Source of the DNA: an uncultured Collinsella sp.
GTDB lineage: Bacteria > Actinomycetota > Coriobacteriia > Coriobacteriales > Coriobacteriaceae
Assembly (NCBI GenBank): GCA_902489665.1
Contig: CABUAT010000002.1
Location: forward strand, 1-64,000
Direction of reading: 5' to 3'
DNA length: 64,000 nt
This document shows, piece after piece, positions 1 through 7,568 of the stretch. Both the position numbers and the translations under genes were made by a program. Numbering within the stretch: position 1 is the stretch's first letter; the number at the start of each line of letters is the position of its first letter. Under the pieces are notes generated by a model that was not told the origin of the DNA, did no database searches, and saw only the letters and a list, made by a program, of their open reading frames with translations.

Positions 1-680
1 GTCTCACCGGCGGGCACGACCTCGCCCGTTGTCTCCGCCGCACGAACGGACGCACCTGCATTCGCGCCAGCGAACGGCGACACGACGATATCGGCCCGAG
101 CGCGGTCGGACGCAATGTCAACCCCCTCAGGCGGCTGTCCCGAAATCGGCATGTCGGAATAGAGCGCCACGCGCCCGCCCGAAAGCAGCCGCGCCGACAC
201 TCGCTTGATGGCCTCGGGATTCGAAACGGCGAGCCCCGCACAGCGCGCCCACGTATCCACCGCCCACACGCCGCGGACGTCGGTCGCCGTGGTGATGACG
301 GGGATGGCCCCTGCCGCGCGTGCCACAGTTTGCGCAAGCTCGTTCGCACCGCCCAAATGCCCCGACAAAAGCGGGACGGCAAAGCGCCCCGCCTCGTCGA
401 TCGCCACAACCGCGGGATCGTTTGCCTTCGAGGCGACATGCGGCGCGATCGCCCGCACGGCGATGCCCGCCGCGCCCACGAACAGAAGCGCGTCCGACGC
501 TTCCCACGCGAGCGCCGTCCATGCGCGCAGGTCGGCCTTCCCCTCGCCGAACCCGCGCGAAACGGAAACGTCCCAGCCAGGGTCGTCTTCACCTGTCTGC
601 GCGCAATCGGAAAGCGCGTGTGCGGTGCGCTCCGCCAACGCATACCCCCTCTCAGTGAACGCTATGCAGGAAACCCTCAT
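1..680 (-). CDS. cbiG: Cobalt-precorrin-5A hydrolase CbiG (3' end outside window)
   Basis: CbiG opens the lactone ring of cobalt-precorrin-5A and releases acetaldehyde in the anaerobic (early cobalt) route to cobalamin. About 226 codons are visible, beginning MRVSCIAFTERG. The family motif LLSGHLGGANELA lies at about residues 104-116 and VITTATDVRGVWAVDTWA follows shortly after; both are typical of the N-terminal and central CbiG domains. The C-terminal domain lies beyond the window edge. The ATG directly follows the TAG of the cbiL remnant (TAGATG), so translation should be coupled to it. No frameshift is seen in the visible part. The family call is firm; whether the gene is complete cannot be judged. 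Confidence 0.88.
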   Translation of the reverse strand, partial: MRVSCIAFTERGYALAERTAHALSDCAQTGEDDPGWDVSVSRGFGEGKADLRAWTALAWEASDALLFVGAAGIAVRAIAPHVASKANDPAVVAIDEAGRFAVPLLSGHLGGANELAQTVARAAGAIPVITTATDVRGVWAVDTWARCAGLAVSNPEAIKRVSARLLSGGRVALYSDMPISGQPPEGVDIASDRARADIVVSPFAGANAGASVRAAETTGEVVPAGE

Positions 681-914
681 CTAGCGCACCACCATCGTCG
701 AGAAGTAGCTGCCCCGATCGGGCACATCGTCGAGCGAGCGGTACACGCGCTCGCCCGGAAGCCCACAGTCCTCTACAAGCTCGGCACCGTCGAAGGCACC
801 CTCCTCGCAAAGGAAGCGCTTCGTGTCCGCAAGCGAGCGGCGCGCCTTCATGACCACCTTCGTCCCCGGCCAGCCGATTGCACGGCGCACCCCGTACAGA
901 ACGCCTTTACTCAT
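681..914 (-). pseudogene. cbiL: Internally deleted cbiL (cobalt-factor II C20-methyltransferase) remnant
   Basis: This frame encodes 77 residues. The first nine (MSKGVLYGV) match how CbiL/CobI proteins begin. The rest (KVVMKARRSL, GLPGERVYRSLDD, YFSTMVVR) matches how they end. Family members are about 230 residues, so roughly 150 central residues are missing, including the glycine-rich AdoMet loop and the GDP motif. The join is in frame and leaves both neighbours' signals intact: the ATG overlaps the cbiD stop (ATGAGTAA) and its TAG abuts the cbiG start. A methyltransferase without its AdoMet site cannot work, so I call it a pseudogene. A sequencing or assembly deletion is the main alternative. 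Confidence 0.8.
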
Positions 915-2091
915 ACGTCGCCCCCAATTTCCCGATAACTGCATCGGCGCCCGACGTGCGGAAAAGCTCGCGGCGCTCGGCGTCGAACACGACCGCGGCG
1001 ATGTCGCATGCGCCCGCCGCGCGGCGGCGCAACCTGTCCTCAATTGCCGCAGCGAGCGAGGCGCGCGCAGCGTCCCCAACGCCGGCGGCCTCGATTACCT
1101 CGAGCGCCGCCGTGGTCGTGACGGACGACATGATCTCGCGCACGGTCTTCGCGCCCGCGCCGGCCATGGCCGCGTGGGCGGCCAGAATCTCCGCGCGGCA
1201 GTCGGCGGTACGCGAATGGGTGTCCATGATGCCGCCCGCGACCTTCACCAACTTGCCGATGTGTCCCACAAGAAGGACATTGGTAAATCCCTCGCGAACG
1301 CAGCAGTCAATCGCATCGCCCACAAAGTTGGAGATGAAGACCACCGGCGCACCGTTTAGGTGGAAATGCCCCGAGATGAACTGCCCGCCGTAGTTGCCGG
1401 GCGTGAGCACGACTCCGCGCCGCCCCATAGCCGCATGCTGCCGGATCTCGAGCTCGATGCTGTCGCGCAAGGCAGCGAGGCTGCGCGGCTCGACGATGCC
1501 CGTCGTGCCCAGGATGGAGATGCCGCCCTCTATCCCCAGATGCGGGTTGAAGGTCTTTTTGGCAAGGGCAACACCCTCGGGTACCGAAATCGTCACAGCA
1601 ATATTTCCAGAAAAGCCGTGCGCGGCGCACACCTCGCGCACCGCCGAAGTGATCATCGCGCGCGGCGTCGCGTTGATGGCGGCCGCCCCCACCGGCTGCT
1701 CGAGCCCGGGCAATGTCACGCGCCCCACGCCCACGCCGCCATCGACGGAAACTTCCGATTCGCGAGCGGGCACGTCCTTGCTGCCCGCAGCACCCGTGCC
1801 CGACCCCGCATGTTCCACGTGCGCGTACACGAGTACGCCGTCAGTCACATCGGCATCGTCGCCTGCGTCCTTTCGCACGGCGCACTGGGCGCACCCCTCG
1901 CCGATGCATGCGTCGACCACGTTCGCCTCGACGGGCAGCCCGCCGGGGGTGACGATCGACACGCGGCCGACGGGCTTTCGTGACAAAAGCATCTCGCAGG
2001 CCGCCTTCGCCGCGAGCGCGGCGCAGCTCCCCGTGGTGTAGCCGCAGCGCAGGCGGGTCGTCCCGGTATATATGTAGTGCTCGAAGGCCAC
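907..2091 (-). CDS. cbiD: Cobalt-precorrin-5B C1-methyltransferase CbiD
   Basis: CbiD transfers a methyl group from AdoMet to C-1 of the corrin ring in the anaerobic cobalamin pathway. The 394-residue length fits the family. CGYTTGSCAALAAKAA near residue 16 is the family's opening motif, and GGISILGTTGIVEP with NYGGQFISGHFHL are further conserved blocks. The open frame extends further upstream, but that part overlaps cbiF and reads as out-of-frame Arg/Ala-rich sequence. The GTG at 2091, one base after the cbiF stop, is therefore the likely start. It lies in a tightly packed cbiF-cbiD-(cbiL)-cbiG transcript. No missing motif was noticed. Confidence 0.92.
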   Translation of the reverse strand: MAFEHYIYTGTTRLRCGYTTGSCAALAAKAACEMLLSRKPVGRVSIVTPGGLPVEANVVDACIGEGCAQCAVRKDAGDDADVTDGVLVYAHVEHAGSGTGAAGSKDVPARESEVSVDGGVGVGRVTLPGLEQPVGAAAINATPRAMITSAVREVCAAHGFSGNIAVTISVPEGVALAKKTFNPHLGIEGGISILGTTGIVEPRSLAALRDSIELEIRQHAAMGRRGVVLTPGNYGGQFISGHFHLNGAPVVFISNFVGDAIDCCVREGFTNVLLVGHIGKLVKVAGGIMDTHSRTADCRAEILAAHAAMAGAGAKTVREIMSSVTTTAALEVIEAAGVGDAARASLAAAIEDRLRRRAAGACDIAAVVFDAERRELFRTSGADAVIGKLGATYE

Positions 2092-2092
2092 G

Positions 2093-2884
2093 CTAGCTGC
2101 TCGCCTTCCGATACCCCGTGGCAAACGAAGGGTCGTAAAGCTTGCTGCGCTCGTACGACTCCGCTTGCGCGCCGTTGTGCGAAAACCCGCCGCGAGCTCC
2201 GAGCACGCGGCCCACCACCACGAGCGCCGTGCGGTCGATGCCCTCTCGCGCGCCCGCATCGGCGAGCGTGCCCACTGTGCATCGCACCACGCGCTCCTCA
2301 GGCCAGGTCGCCTTGTACACGAGCGCGGCCGGCTCGTCGGAGCTGCGGCCCGCGGCCAAAAGCTCGGCGGAAAGCTCGGCGAGCATACCCGAGCTCAGGA
2401 AGATGACCATAGTCGAGCCACTTTCCGCCATGGTGCGCATGCCCTCGCCCGCGGGCATGGGGGTACGTCCGGAAAGCCGCGTGATCACGACCGACTGGCT
2501 GATTCCCGGCAGCGTGTATTCCTGGCGAAGCGCCGCCGCGGCACCGCAAAAGCTCGACACGCCGGGCACCACCTCGTAGTCCACGCCGCGCGCGTCGAGC
2601 GCGTCCATCTGCTCCTGGATGGCGCCGTACAGGCACGGGTCGCCCGTGTGCAGGCGCACCACGTCCTCGCCCCGCGCATCTGCCGCGCACATCACGTCGA
2701 GCACTTCCTCCAAGGTCATGTGCGCGCTGTCGTAGACGATGCAGGATTCCTTGCACTCAGCGAGCAGCTCGGGGTTCACAAGGCTTCCCGCCCAAACGAC
2801 CACGTCGGCTGCGCGCAGAAGGCGCGCCCCGCGCAGCGTGATAAGGTCGGCGGCGCCCGAGCCTGCGCCAACGATATGAATCAT
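2093..2884 (-). CDS. cbiF: Cobalt-precorrin-4 C11-methyltransferase CbiF/CobM
   Basis: This is an AdoMet-dependent corrin methyltransferase (tetrapyrrole methylase fold, 263 aa) acting at C-11. Seen: MIHIVGAGSGAADLITLRG at the N-terminus, HTGDPCLYGAIQEQ at about residues 80-93, VVPGVSSFCGAAAAL at about 105-120, and a C-terminal ALVVVGRVL strand. The N-terminal loop reads GAGSGAADL where most members have GAGPGDPEL, a mild deviation. The ATG at 2884 has a good Shine-Dalgarno (GGGAAGG); upstream residues in the same frame are not family-like. It is the first visible gene of the minus-strand cbi transcript, diverging from the riboswitch operon. Confidence 0.93.
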   Translation of the reverse strand: MIHIVGAGSGAADLITLRGARLLRAADVVVWAGSLVNPELLAECKESCIVYDSAHMTLEEVLDVMCAADARGEDVVRLHTGDPCLYGAIQEQMDALDARGVDYEVVPGVSSFCGAAAALRQEYTLPGISQSVVITRLSGRTPMPAGEGMRTMAESGSTMVIFLSSGMLAELSAELLAAGRSSDEPAALVYKATWPEERVVRCTVGTLADAGAREGIDRTALVVVGRVLGARGGFSHNGAQAESYERSKLYDPSFATGYRKASS

Positions 2885-3015
2885 CCGAGCCTTCCCTTCC
2901 CGTTTCTCATCGCAACCGTTTACGCCGCCATTCGCGCAGCGGGCAAAACACGGCACCTGCGGCAACAATCGGCGCAAATACGCAGGCAGGAGGCGCAATG
3001 CCGCCCGCCCTGGCT

Positions 3016-3044
3016 TTGACACGTTCACAAGTGCCCACTATCAT
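3016..3044 (+). promoter_or_regulatory. Sigma-70-type promoter of the riboswitch/cbiK operon
   Basis: TTGACA at 3016-3021 and TATCAT at 3039-3044 are separated by exactly 17 bases, a near-consensus housekeeping promoter pointing right. It lies about 50 bases before the cobalamin riboswitch and is the obvious start of the transcript carrying it and the chelatase/ABC genes. The rest of the gene-free stretch 2885-3015 must hold the divergent cbi promoter, which I could not pick out. Confidence 0.7.
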
Positions 3045-3084
3045 AGTAAAGGATTCGGCAACGAGCATATGACAATCGGATAAA

Positions 3085-3235
3085 AGGAAATGACCGGCGC
3101 GGCGCCCGCACAGCCCGCGCTGGCTTGCGGAGGGAACCAGGTGGGAATCCTGGGCAAGGGACATTACTGTATAGGACGCGCGGGCGAACCGCCTCGCGCC
3201 CCAAGCCAGACTGCTTCGCCTTTTCCTCACGGCAT
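3085..3235 (+). promoter_or_regulatory. Cobalamin (B12) riboswitch
   Basis: The conserved core is readable. AGGGAACCAGGTGGGAATCC at 3131-3150 matches the consensus GGGAA..GGTG.GAATCC segment. ACATTACTGTAT around 3161-3172 matches the CACTGT segment. AAGCCAGACTGC at about 3203-3214 corresponds to the GCCAGGAGACC box, with a weaker match at its 3' half. Outer boundaries are approximate. It lies between a strong promoter and the cbiK start, so it should lower expression of the chelatase/importer operon when adenosylcobalamin is plentiful. I could not decide between transcriptional and translational control; no clear U-tailed terminator follows. Confidence 0.85.
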
Positions 3236-3341
3236 CGCCGTGGCGTTAGCTCCTTGTGAACCCCGAGGGGTGCGCTTTTCTTTCGCTTGTGCCGACAAGC
3301 AACTGTCGCCGGGGGACCGGCAAACCGAGGAAAGGAAAACC

Positions 3342-4268
3342 ATGTCCGACCAGATGTCACGCCGCGGCTTCATGGGCGTCGCAGCAACCGGAGCCGTCGC
3401 GCTCGCCGGAGTCGCGCTCGCGGGCTGCTCCAACACCTCCGCGAGTTCCGAGAAATCGAGTGAAAAGGAGAAGGCCGTGAAGCCGGTCATCCTCGTCACG
3501 AGCTTCGGCACGAGCTACAACGACTCGCGCCACATCACCATCGGCGCCATCGAAGACGCTATCCGCGAGAAGTACTGGCAGGACTACGACATCCGCCGCG
3601 CCTTCACCGCGCAGATCATCATCGACAAGCTGAAGAAGCGCGACGGCATCACGATCGACAACATGACCGAGGCGCTCGACCGCTGCGTGGAAGACGGCGT
3701 GAAGGAAATCGTCGTGCAGCCGACGCATCTCATGGGTGGCCTGGAATACACCGACGTGAAAGACGAGCTCGACAAGTACGCCGACAAGTTCGACAAAATC
3801 TCGCTCGGCGACCCGCTGCTCACCTCCGACGACGACTACAAGAAGGTGGCCGCAGCCATTAAGGAGAACATGGCGTCCTTCGACGACGGCAAGACGGCGC
3901 TGTGCCTCATGGGCCACGGCACCGAAGCCGATTCCAACGCCGACTATGCCAAGATGCAGGAAGTGTTTAAGAACGAGGGCTTGACGCAGTTCTTCGTCGG
4001 CACCGTCGAGGCTGAACCGACCTGCGAGGATGTTATCGCCGCCGCGAGCGCCGCAGGCTACAAGAAGGCCGTGCTCGCGCCGTTCATGGTGGTCGCGGGC
4101 GACCACGCGAACAACGACATGGCAGACGAGACCGACCCCGACAGCTGGGCTGCGAAGTTCGTGGCCGCCGGCTTCGAAGTGACGTGCCTGCTCCAGGGTC
4201 TGGGACAGAACGTCGCGGTCGACGACATCTACGTCGCGCACGTGGACGACGCCATCGCCAAGCTGTAA
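3342..4268 (+). CDS. cbiK: Exported CbiK-type cobaltochelatase (Tat lipoprotein)
   Basis: CbiK proteins insert cobalt (or iron) into sirohydrochlorin. This 308-residue protein starts SRRGFMGVAATGAVALAG with a lipobox LAGC near residue 27. It should therefore leave the cell by the Tat route and be anchored outside as a lipoprotein, unlike cytoplasmic CbiK. The chelatase part begins near residue 48 (VILVTSFGTSYND) and keeps both metal-binding histidines, in LMGHGTEADSN and VVAGDHANND. A periplasmic CbiK (CbiKP) is known in Desulfovibrio vulgaris. The ATG at 3342 follows GAGGAAAGG. It is the first gene after the riboswitch and precedes an ABC importer, pointing to tetrapyrrole or cobalt handling at the cell surface. 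Confidence 0.9.
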   Translation: MSDQMSRRGFMGVAATGAVALAGVALAGCSNTSASSEKSSEKEKAVKPVILVTSFGTSYNDSRHITIGAIEDAIREKYWQDYDIRRAFTAQIIIDKLKKRDGITIDNMTEALDRCVEDGVKEIVVQPTHLMGGLEYTDVKDELDKYADKFDKISLGDPLLTSDDDYKKVAAAIKENMASFDDGKTALCLMGHGTEADSNADYAKMQEVFKNEGLTQFFVGTVEAEPTCEDVIAAASAAGYKKAVLAPFMVVAGDHANNDMADETDPDSWAAKFVAAGFEVTCLLQGLGQNVAVDDIYVAHVDDAIAKL

Positions 4269-4277
4269 ACTCGCCGC

Positions 4278-4386
4278 GCACGGGGGCGCCGGTCGCGTCC
4301 CCGTGCAACGGGCATGCGCCTTCCCCGACCGACGGCGCATGCACGTTGCATTCGCATCCCGCCCGCCCACCGCACGGCGCGGGCGG
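4278..4386 (+). repeat. Three consecutive stem-loops between cbiK and the next gene
   Basis: Three GC-rich hairpins follow one another in the intergenic gap: 4278-4306 (GCACGGGG pairing with CCCCGTGC), 4312-4342 (GCATGCGCC with GGCGCATGC) and 4359-4386 (CCGCCCGC with GCGGGCGG). None is followed by a T-run, so they are not standard terminators. They may protect or process the mRNA and set the ratio of chelatase to transporter. That role is inference. Confidence 0.5.
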
Positions 4387-4413
4387 TCGAAGCGATTGAA
4401 AGGAACCCCCTCC

Positions 4414-4947
4414 ATGTTGAAGAAAACCCTCGCCTTCGCCCTGTCAGCGGCGCTTTTCGCGTTCTCGCTCGCCGGCTGCGGCGGAAATTCAATCGACAGC
4501 GCAAAGGCAAGCGATGCCGATTCCCAGGAAAAGACCGAACAGGCGGCCGATGCGCCCGAGGGCGCAAGCGCTGCCCCCATCACCGCCGACAAGGTGGCCG
4601 ACGGCACCTATCCGATCACCGTAGATTCCAGCTCGAACATGTTCAGGATTGTGGACGCCCAGCTCATCGTGGAAAACGGCTCCATGCACTGCGTGATGAC
4701 GCTTTCCGGCACGGGCTACGGCAAGCTCTTCATGGGCACGGGCGACGAGGCTGCCGCCGCGAGCGAGGCCGACTTCATCCCCTATGTGGAAAACGCGGAA
4801 GGCAAGTACACCTACGACGTGCCCGTTGAAGCGCTCGACGAGGACACCGCCTGCGCCGCGTGGAGTATTAGAAAAGAGCAGTGGTACGACCGCACGCTCG
4901 TGTTCGAATCCGCCGGCGTCGATCTGCGCGCCGACGCACTGAAGTAA
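4414..4947 (+). CDS. Lipoprotein with NEAT-like beta domain, tetrapyrrole-uptake operon
   Basis: This 177-residue secreted lipoprotein has a hydrophobic signal and lipobox LAGC near residue 22, then an acidic Ser/Ala linker. One folded domain follows from about residue 50 (ADGTYPITVDSSSNMFRIVD, MTLSGTGYGKLFMGTG, WSIRKEQWYDRTLVF). From memory, the pattern resembles small beta domains found beside iron/heme/corrinoid ABC importers in gut anaerobes and is reminiscent of NEAT domains; I cannot name the family. Its place between cbiK and the substrate-binding protein suggests it captures or passes a tetrapyrrole or metal outside the membrane. Function is inferred only from context. Confidence 0.7.
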   Translation: MLKKTLAFALSAALFAFSLAGCGGNSIDSAKASDADSQEKTEQAADAPEGASAAPITADKVADGTYPITVDSSSNMFRIVDAQLIVENGSMHCVMTLSGTGYGKLFMGTGDEAAAASEADFIPYVENAEGKYTYDVPVEALDEDTACAAWSIRKEQWYDRTLVFESAGVDLRADALK

Positions 4948-4951
4948 CGCC

Positions 4952-6523
4952 ATGCGGTCGATTCTTCCCAAGGGGGAAAGCAGGAAGCGTCGCAGCATCG
5001 CGGTGCGCGCGATCGCCTGCGTTCTCGTCGCCCTGTTCGCGCTTCCCTTCGCGGGGTGCAGTGCGAGCCCGAACGCGACCGGTGGCACGGCAGGCTCTCA
5101 GGAATACACTGTGAGCGTCTCGCTTTCCGGCGGGTCAGGGCGCGCAAGCATCGCCTCACCCACCACAATTGTGAAGGATGGCGACACCTACACCGCGACC
5201 ATCACCTGGTCGAGTTCGAACTACGACAAAATGACCGTCAACGGCGTGGACTACGCGCCCGTAAACGACGGCGGCAACTCCGCGTTCGAGATACCCGTCA
5301 CGCTCGACGAGGACATCGCCGTGTCGGCCGAGACCGTCGCCATGTCGACGCCGCACACCATCGACTACACGCTCCACTTCGACTCATCCACCATGAAGGA
5401 GAAATCGGGCGACGATGCAAGCGGCGGCTCCCCTGCGGGAACGGCTTCAAGCGCCGCGGCCGACTTCCACAACGCCGATTTGGGCTGCGGCTGGGAGCCG
5501 ACGGGGGCGCTTCAGCTTGAATACGCCGAGCACTTCACTGTCGACGAGTACGAAGGCGGCCTGCGGCTTATCTGCATTTCGAACGGGGAGCGCTTCCTCG
5601 TGGTACCGCAAGATGCGAAGGTACCTGATGGGTTGAGCTCCGACATCGCGGTCATAAGGCGTCCCGCCAACAAGGTGTACCTCGTGTCGTCGGCGACGAT
5701 GTGCCTGGTCGACGCGCTCGATGCGAACGACAACATCCTCATGTCGGGCACGAAGGCCGACGATTGCTCGGTCGCGGGCTTCAAAAGCGCACTCGAAAGT
5801 GGGGCGATCGCCTACGGCGGCAAGTACAGCGCGCCCGACTACGAGCGAATATCGGCCTCGGGCTGCACGCTCGCCATCGAGAACACCATGATCAACCACA
5901 CGCCCGATGTGAAGGAAAAGCTGCAGAAGCTCGGGCTCGTCGTGCTCACCGAACAGTCGTCGAGCGAGCCCGAAGCACTCGGGCGCGTCGAGTGGATTAA
6001 GCTTTTCGGCGTCCTGTTCGACAAGGAAGACGAGGCCGCGCACCTGTTCAACGAGCAGAAGGCCCGCGTCGAGCAAACGTCGAGGCTCGCGTCGTCAGGT
6101 AAAACCGTGGCGTATTTCTACATTAACTCGAACGGGGCCGCCGTCACGCGGCGGGCGGGCGACTACGTGGCGCAGATGATCGAGCTTGCAGGCGGCAACT
6201 ACGCGCTCGATGACGCGCAGACGGCGTCGACGTCAGGTTCGTCAGTAACGCTCGAAATGGAGCGCTTCTACGCGACGGCGAAGGATGCCGACATCATCGT
6301 CTACAACGGCACCATCGACGAATCGGTTGCCACCTTGAAAGACTTCGTAGGCAAAAACGCGCTATTGTCGCAGTTCAAAGCTGTAAAGAACGGCAACGTC
6401 TGGGTCACAAGCGCCGACATGTACCAGCAGATGACTTCTACCGCCGACATTATCGACGAGCTGCACGGGGCGTTCACCGGCGATGACGCGAGCGACTTCC
6501 ATTATCTGAGGAAGCTTGGCTAG
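4952..6523 (+). CDS. ABC importer substrate-binding lipoprotein with extra N-terminal beta domain
   Basis: This 523-residue protein has a basic leader, a membrane segment and lipobox FAGC near residue 32. Residues about 45-150 form a NEAT-like beta domain (YTVSVSLSGGSGRASIASPT, TATITWSSSNYDKM, AMSTPHTIDYTLHFD) related in style to the preceding gene product. The rest is a BtuF/FepB-type periplasmic-binding domain (KVYLVSSATMCLVDALDAN; SGKTVAYFYINSNG; IIVYNGTIDE). The fusion suggests two ligand contacts on one protein. It begins four bases after its neighbour and runs into the permease, so it is clearly one operon. Ligand not proven: cobalamin, a corrinoid precursor or heme are all possible; the riboswitch favours a corrinoid. 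Confidence 0.85.
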   Translation: MRSILPKGESRKRRSIAVRAIACVLVALFALPFAGCSASPNATGGTAGSQEYTVSVSLSGGSGRASIASPTTIVKDGDTYTATITWSSSNYDKMTVNGVDYAPVNDGGNSAFEIPVTLDEDIAVSAETVAMSTPHTIDYTLHFDSSTMKEKSGDDASGGSPAGTASSAAADFHNADLGCGWEPTGALQLEYAEHFTVDEYEGGLRLICISNGERFLVVPQDAKVPDGLSSDIAVIRRPANKVYLVSSATMCLVDALDANDNILMSGTKADDCSVAGFKSALESGAIAYGGKYSAPDYERISASGCTLAIENTMINHTPDVKEKLQKLGLVVLTEQSSSEPEALGRVEWIKLFGVLFDKEDEAAHLFNEQKARVEQTSRLASSGKTVAYFYINSNGAAVTRRAGDYVAQMIELAGGNYALDDAQTASTSGSSVTLEMERFYATAKDADIIVYNGTIDESVATLKDFVGKNALLSQFKAVKNGNVWVTSADMYQQMTSTADIIDELHGAFTGDDASDFHYLRKLG

Positions 6524-6527
6524 CGTC

Positions 6528-7568
6528 ATGAGAAGCCGGCTTTCCATGACATACGACGAATCGGGACGCGCCGCGCGGTGTCGCGTCGTGACGGCGCTGC
6601 TCGCTGTTGTCCTCATCGTGCTCGTCGGGGCCAACCTGTGCATCGGGAGCGTGCTCGTGCCCGCAGACCACATCCCCGGCATCCTTTCGGGCGGCGCGGC
6701 CAATTCCATGGAAAGCCAAGTCATCTGGGAGATTCGCCTGCCGCGCGTGCTTTCAGCCGTGCTTCTCGGCGGGGCACTTTCGCTCTCCGGGTTCCTGCTG
6801 CAGACGTTTTTCAACAACCCCATCGCCGACCCGTTCATCTTGGGCGTCTCCTCGGGCGCAAAGTTCGTCGTCGCGCTTACGATGATCGTGCTTCTGGGCG
6901 CGAACCAGGCCATGTCCTCGCCGGCCATGGTGGCCGCAGCGTTTCTGGGATCGCTTATCACCATCGGCTTCGTGCTCCTCATCGCACGGCGCATAAGTTC
7001 CATGGCCATGCTCATCGTGGCGGGCGTCATGGTGGGATACATCTGCTCGGCGGCGACGAACTTTCTCATCGCCTTCGCCGACGACCAGTCCATCGTGAAC
7101 CTGCACAACTGGTCTTTGGGTAGCTTTTCGGGTTCGAGCTGGGACGACATCGCGGTCATCGCGGTCGTGGTGATCACCGTGAGCGCATGCGTATTCGCGA
7201 TATCGAAGCCCCTTTCCGCCTTCCAGCTGGGAGAAGCCTACGCGAAAAGCGTCGGCGTGAACGTCGCACGCTTCCGCGTGGTGCTCGTCCTTCTAGCGAG
7301 CATGCTCTCCGCCTGCGTGACCGCGTTCGCTGGTCCGGTGTCGTTCGTAGGCATCGCGGTTCCGCATCTCGTGAAGTCGGCGCTGAAGTCGTCGAAGCCC
7401 ATCCGCGTGATTCCTGCGTGCTTCTTGGGAGGCGCCATCTTCTGCGCGGGTTGCGATTTGATCGCGCGCACGCTGTTCTCTCCCGTCGAGCTTTCCATCA
7501 GCGCCGTCACTGCCATCTTCGGCGCGCCGGTGGTTATCGCGCTCATGCTGAAGAAGCGGGTGAGGTAG
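6528..7568 (+). CDS. BtuC/FecCD-type ABC importer permease
   Basis: This integral membrane subunit (about 346 aa, roughly ten transmembrane helices) belongs to the vitamin B12/siderophore/heme importer family. Seen: IWEIRLPRVLSAVLLGGALS, the hallmark N-terminal motif, then LLQTFFNNPIADPFILGVSS, and FAGPVSFVGIAVPHLVK in the cytoplasmic coupling region. A TTG at 6516 overlaps the upstream stop, but the ATG at 6528 has the better-placed GAGGAA and is preferred. It works with the adjacent binding protein and ATPase. The stop directly abuts the ATPase start. Confidence 0.93.
   Translation: MRSRLSMTYDESGRAARCRVVTALLAVVLIVLVGANLCIGSVLVPADHIPGILSGGAANSMESQVIWEIRLPRVLSAVLLGGALSLSGFLLQTFFNNPIADPFILGVSSGAKFVVALTMIVLLGANQAMSSPAMVAAAFLGSLITIGFVLLIARRISSMAMLIVAGVMVGYICSAATNFLIAFADDQSIVNLHNWSLGSFSGSSWDDIAVIAVVVITVSACVFAISKPLSAFQLGEAYAKSVGVNVARFRVVLVLLASMLSACVTAFAGPVSFVGIAVPHLVKSALKSSKPIRVIPACFLGGAIFCAGCDLIARTLFSPVELSISAVTAIFGAPVVIALMLKKRVR

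Noticed and set aside
681..914. The 77-residue frame as a genuine new small protein
   Set aside because: Both its ends match the two ends of CbiL and it keeps cbiL's place in the operon, so a deletion remnant explains it better.
2885..3015. A possible second cobalamin riboswitch for the leftward cbi operon
   Set aside because: A lone AAAGCCAGG on that strand recalls one conserved box, but the GGTG.GAATCC and CACTGT core segments are missing in that direction.
3357..4607. A 416-codon leftward frame opposite cbiK
   Set aside because: No family-like motif or ribosome site, and it crosses the intergenic hairpins. The rightward cbiK has signal peptide and active-site histidines.
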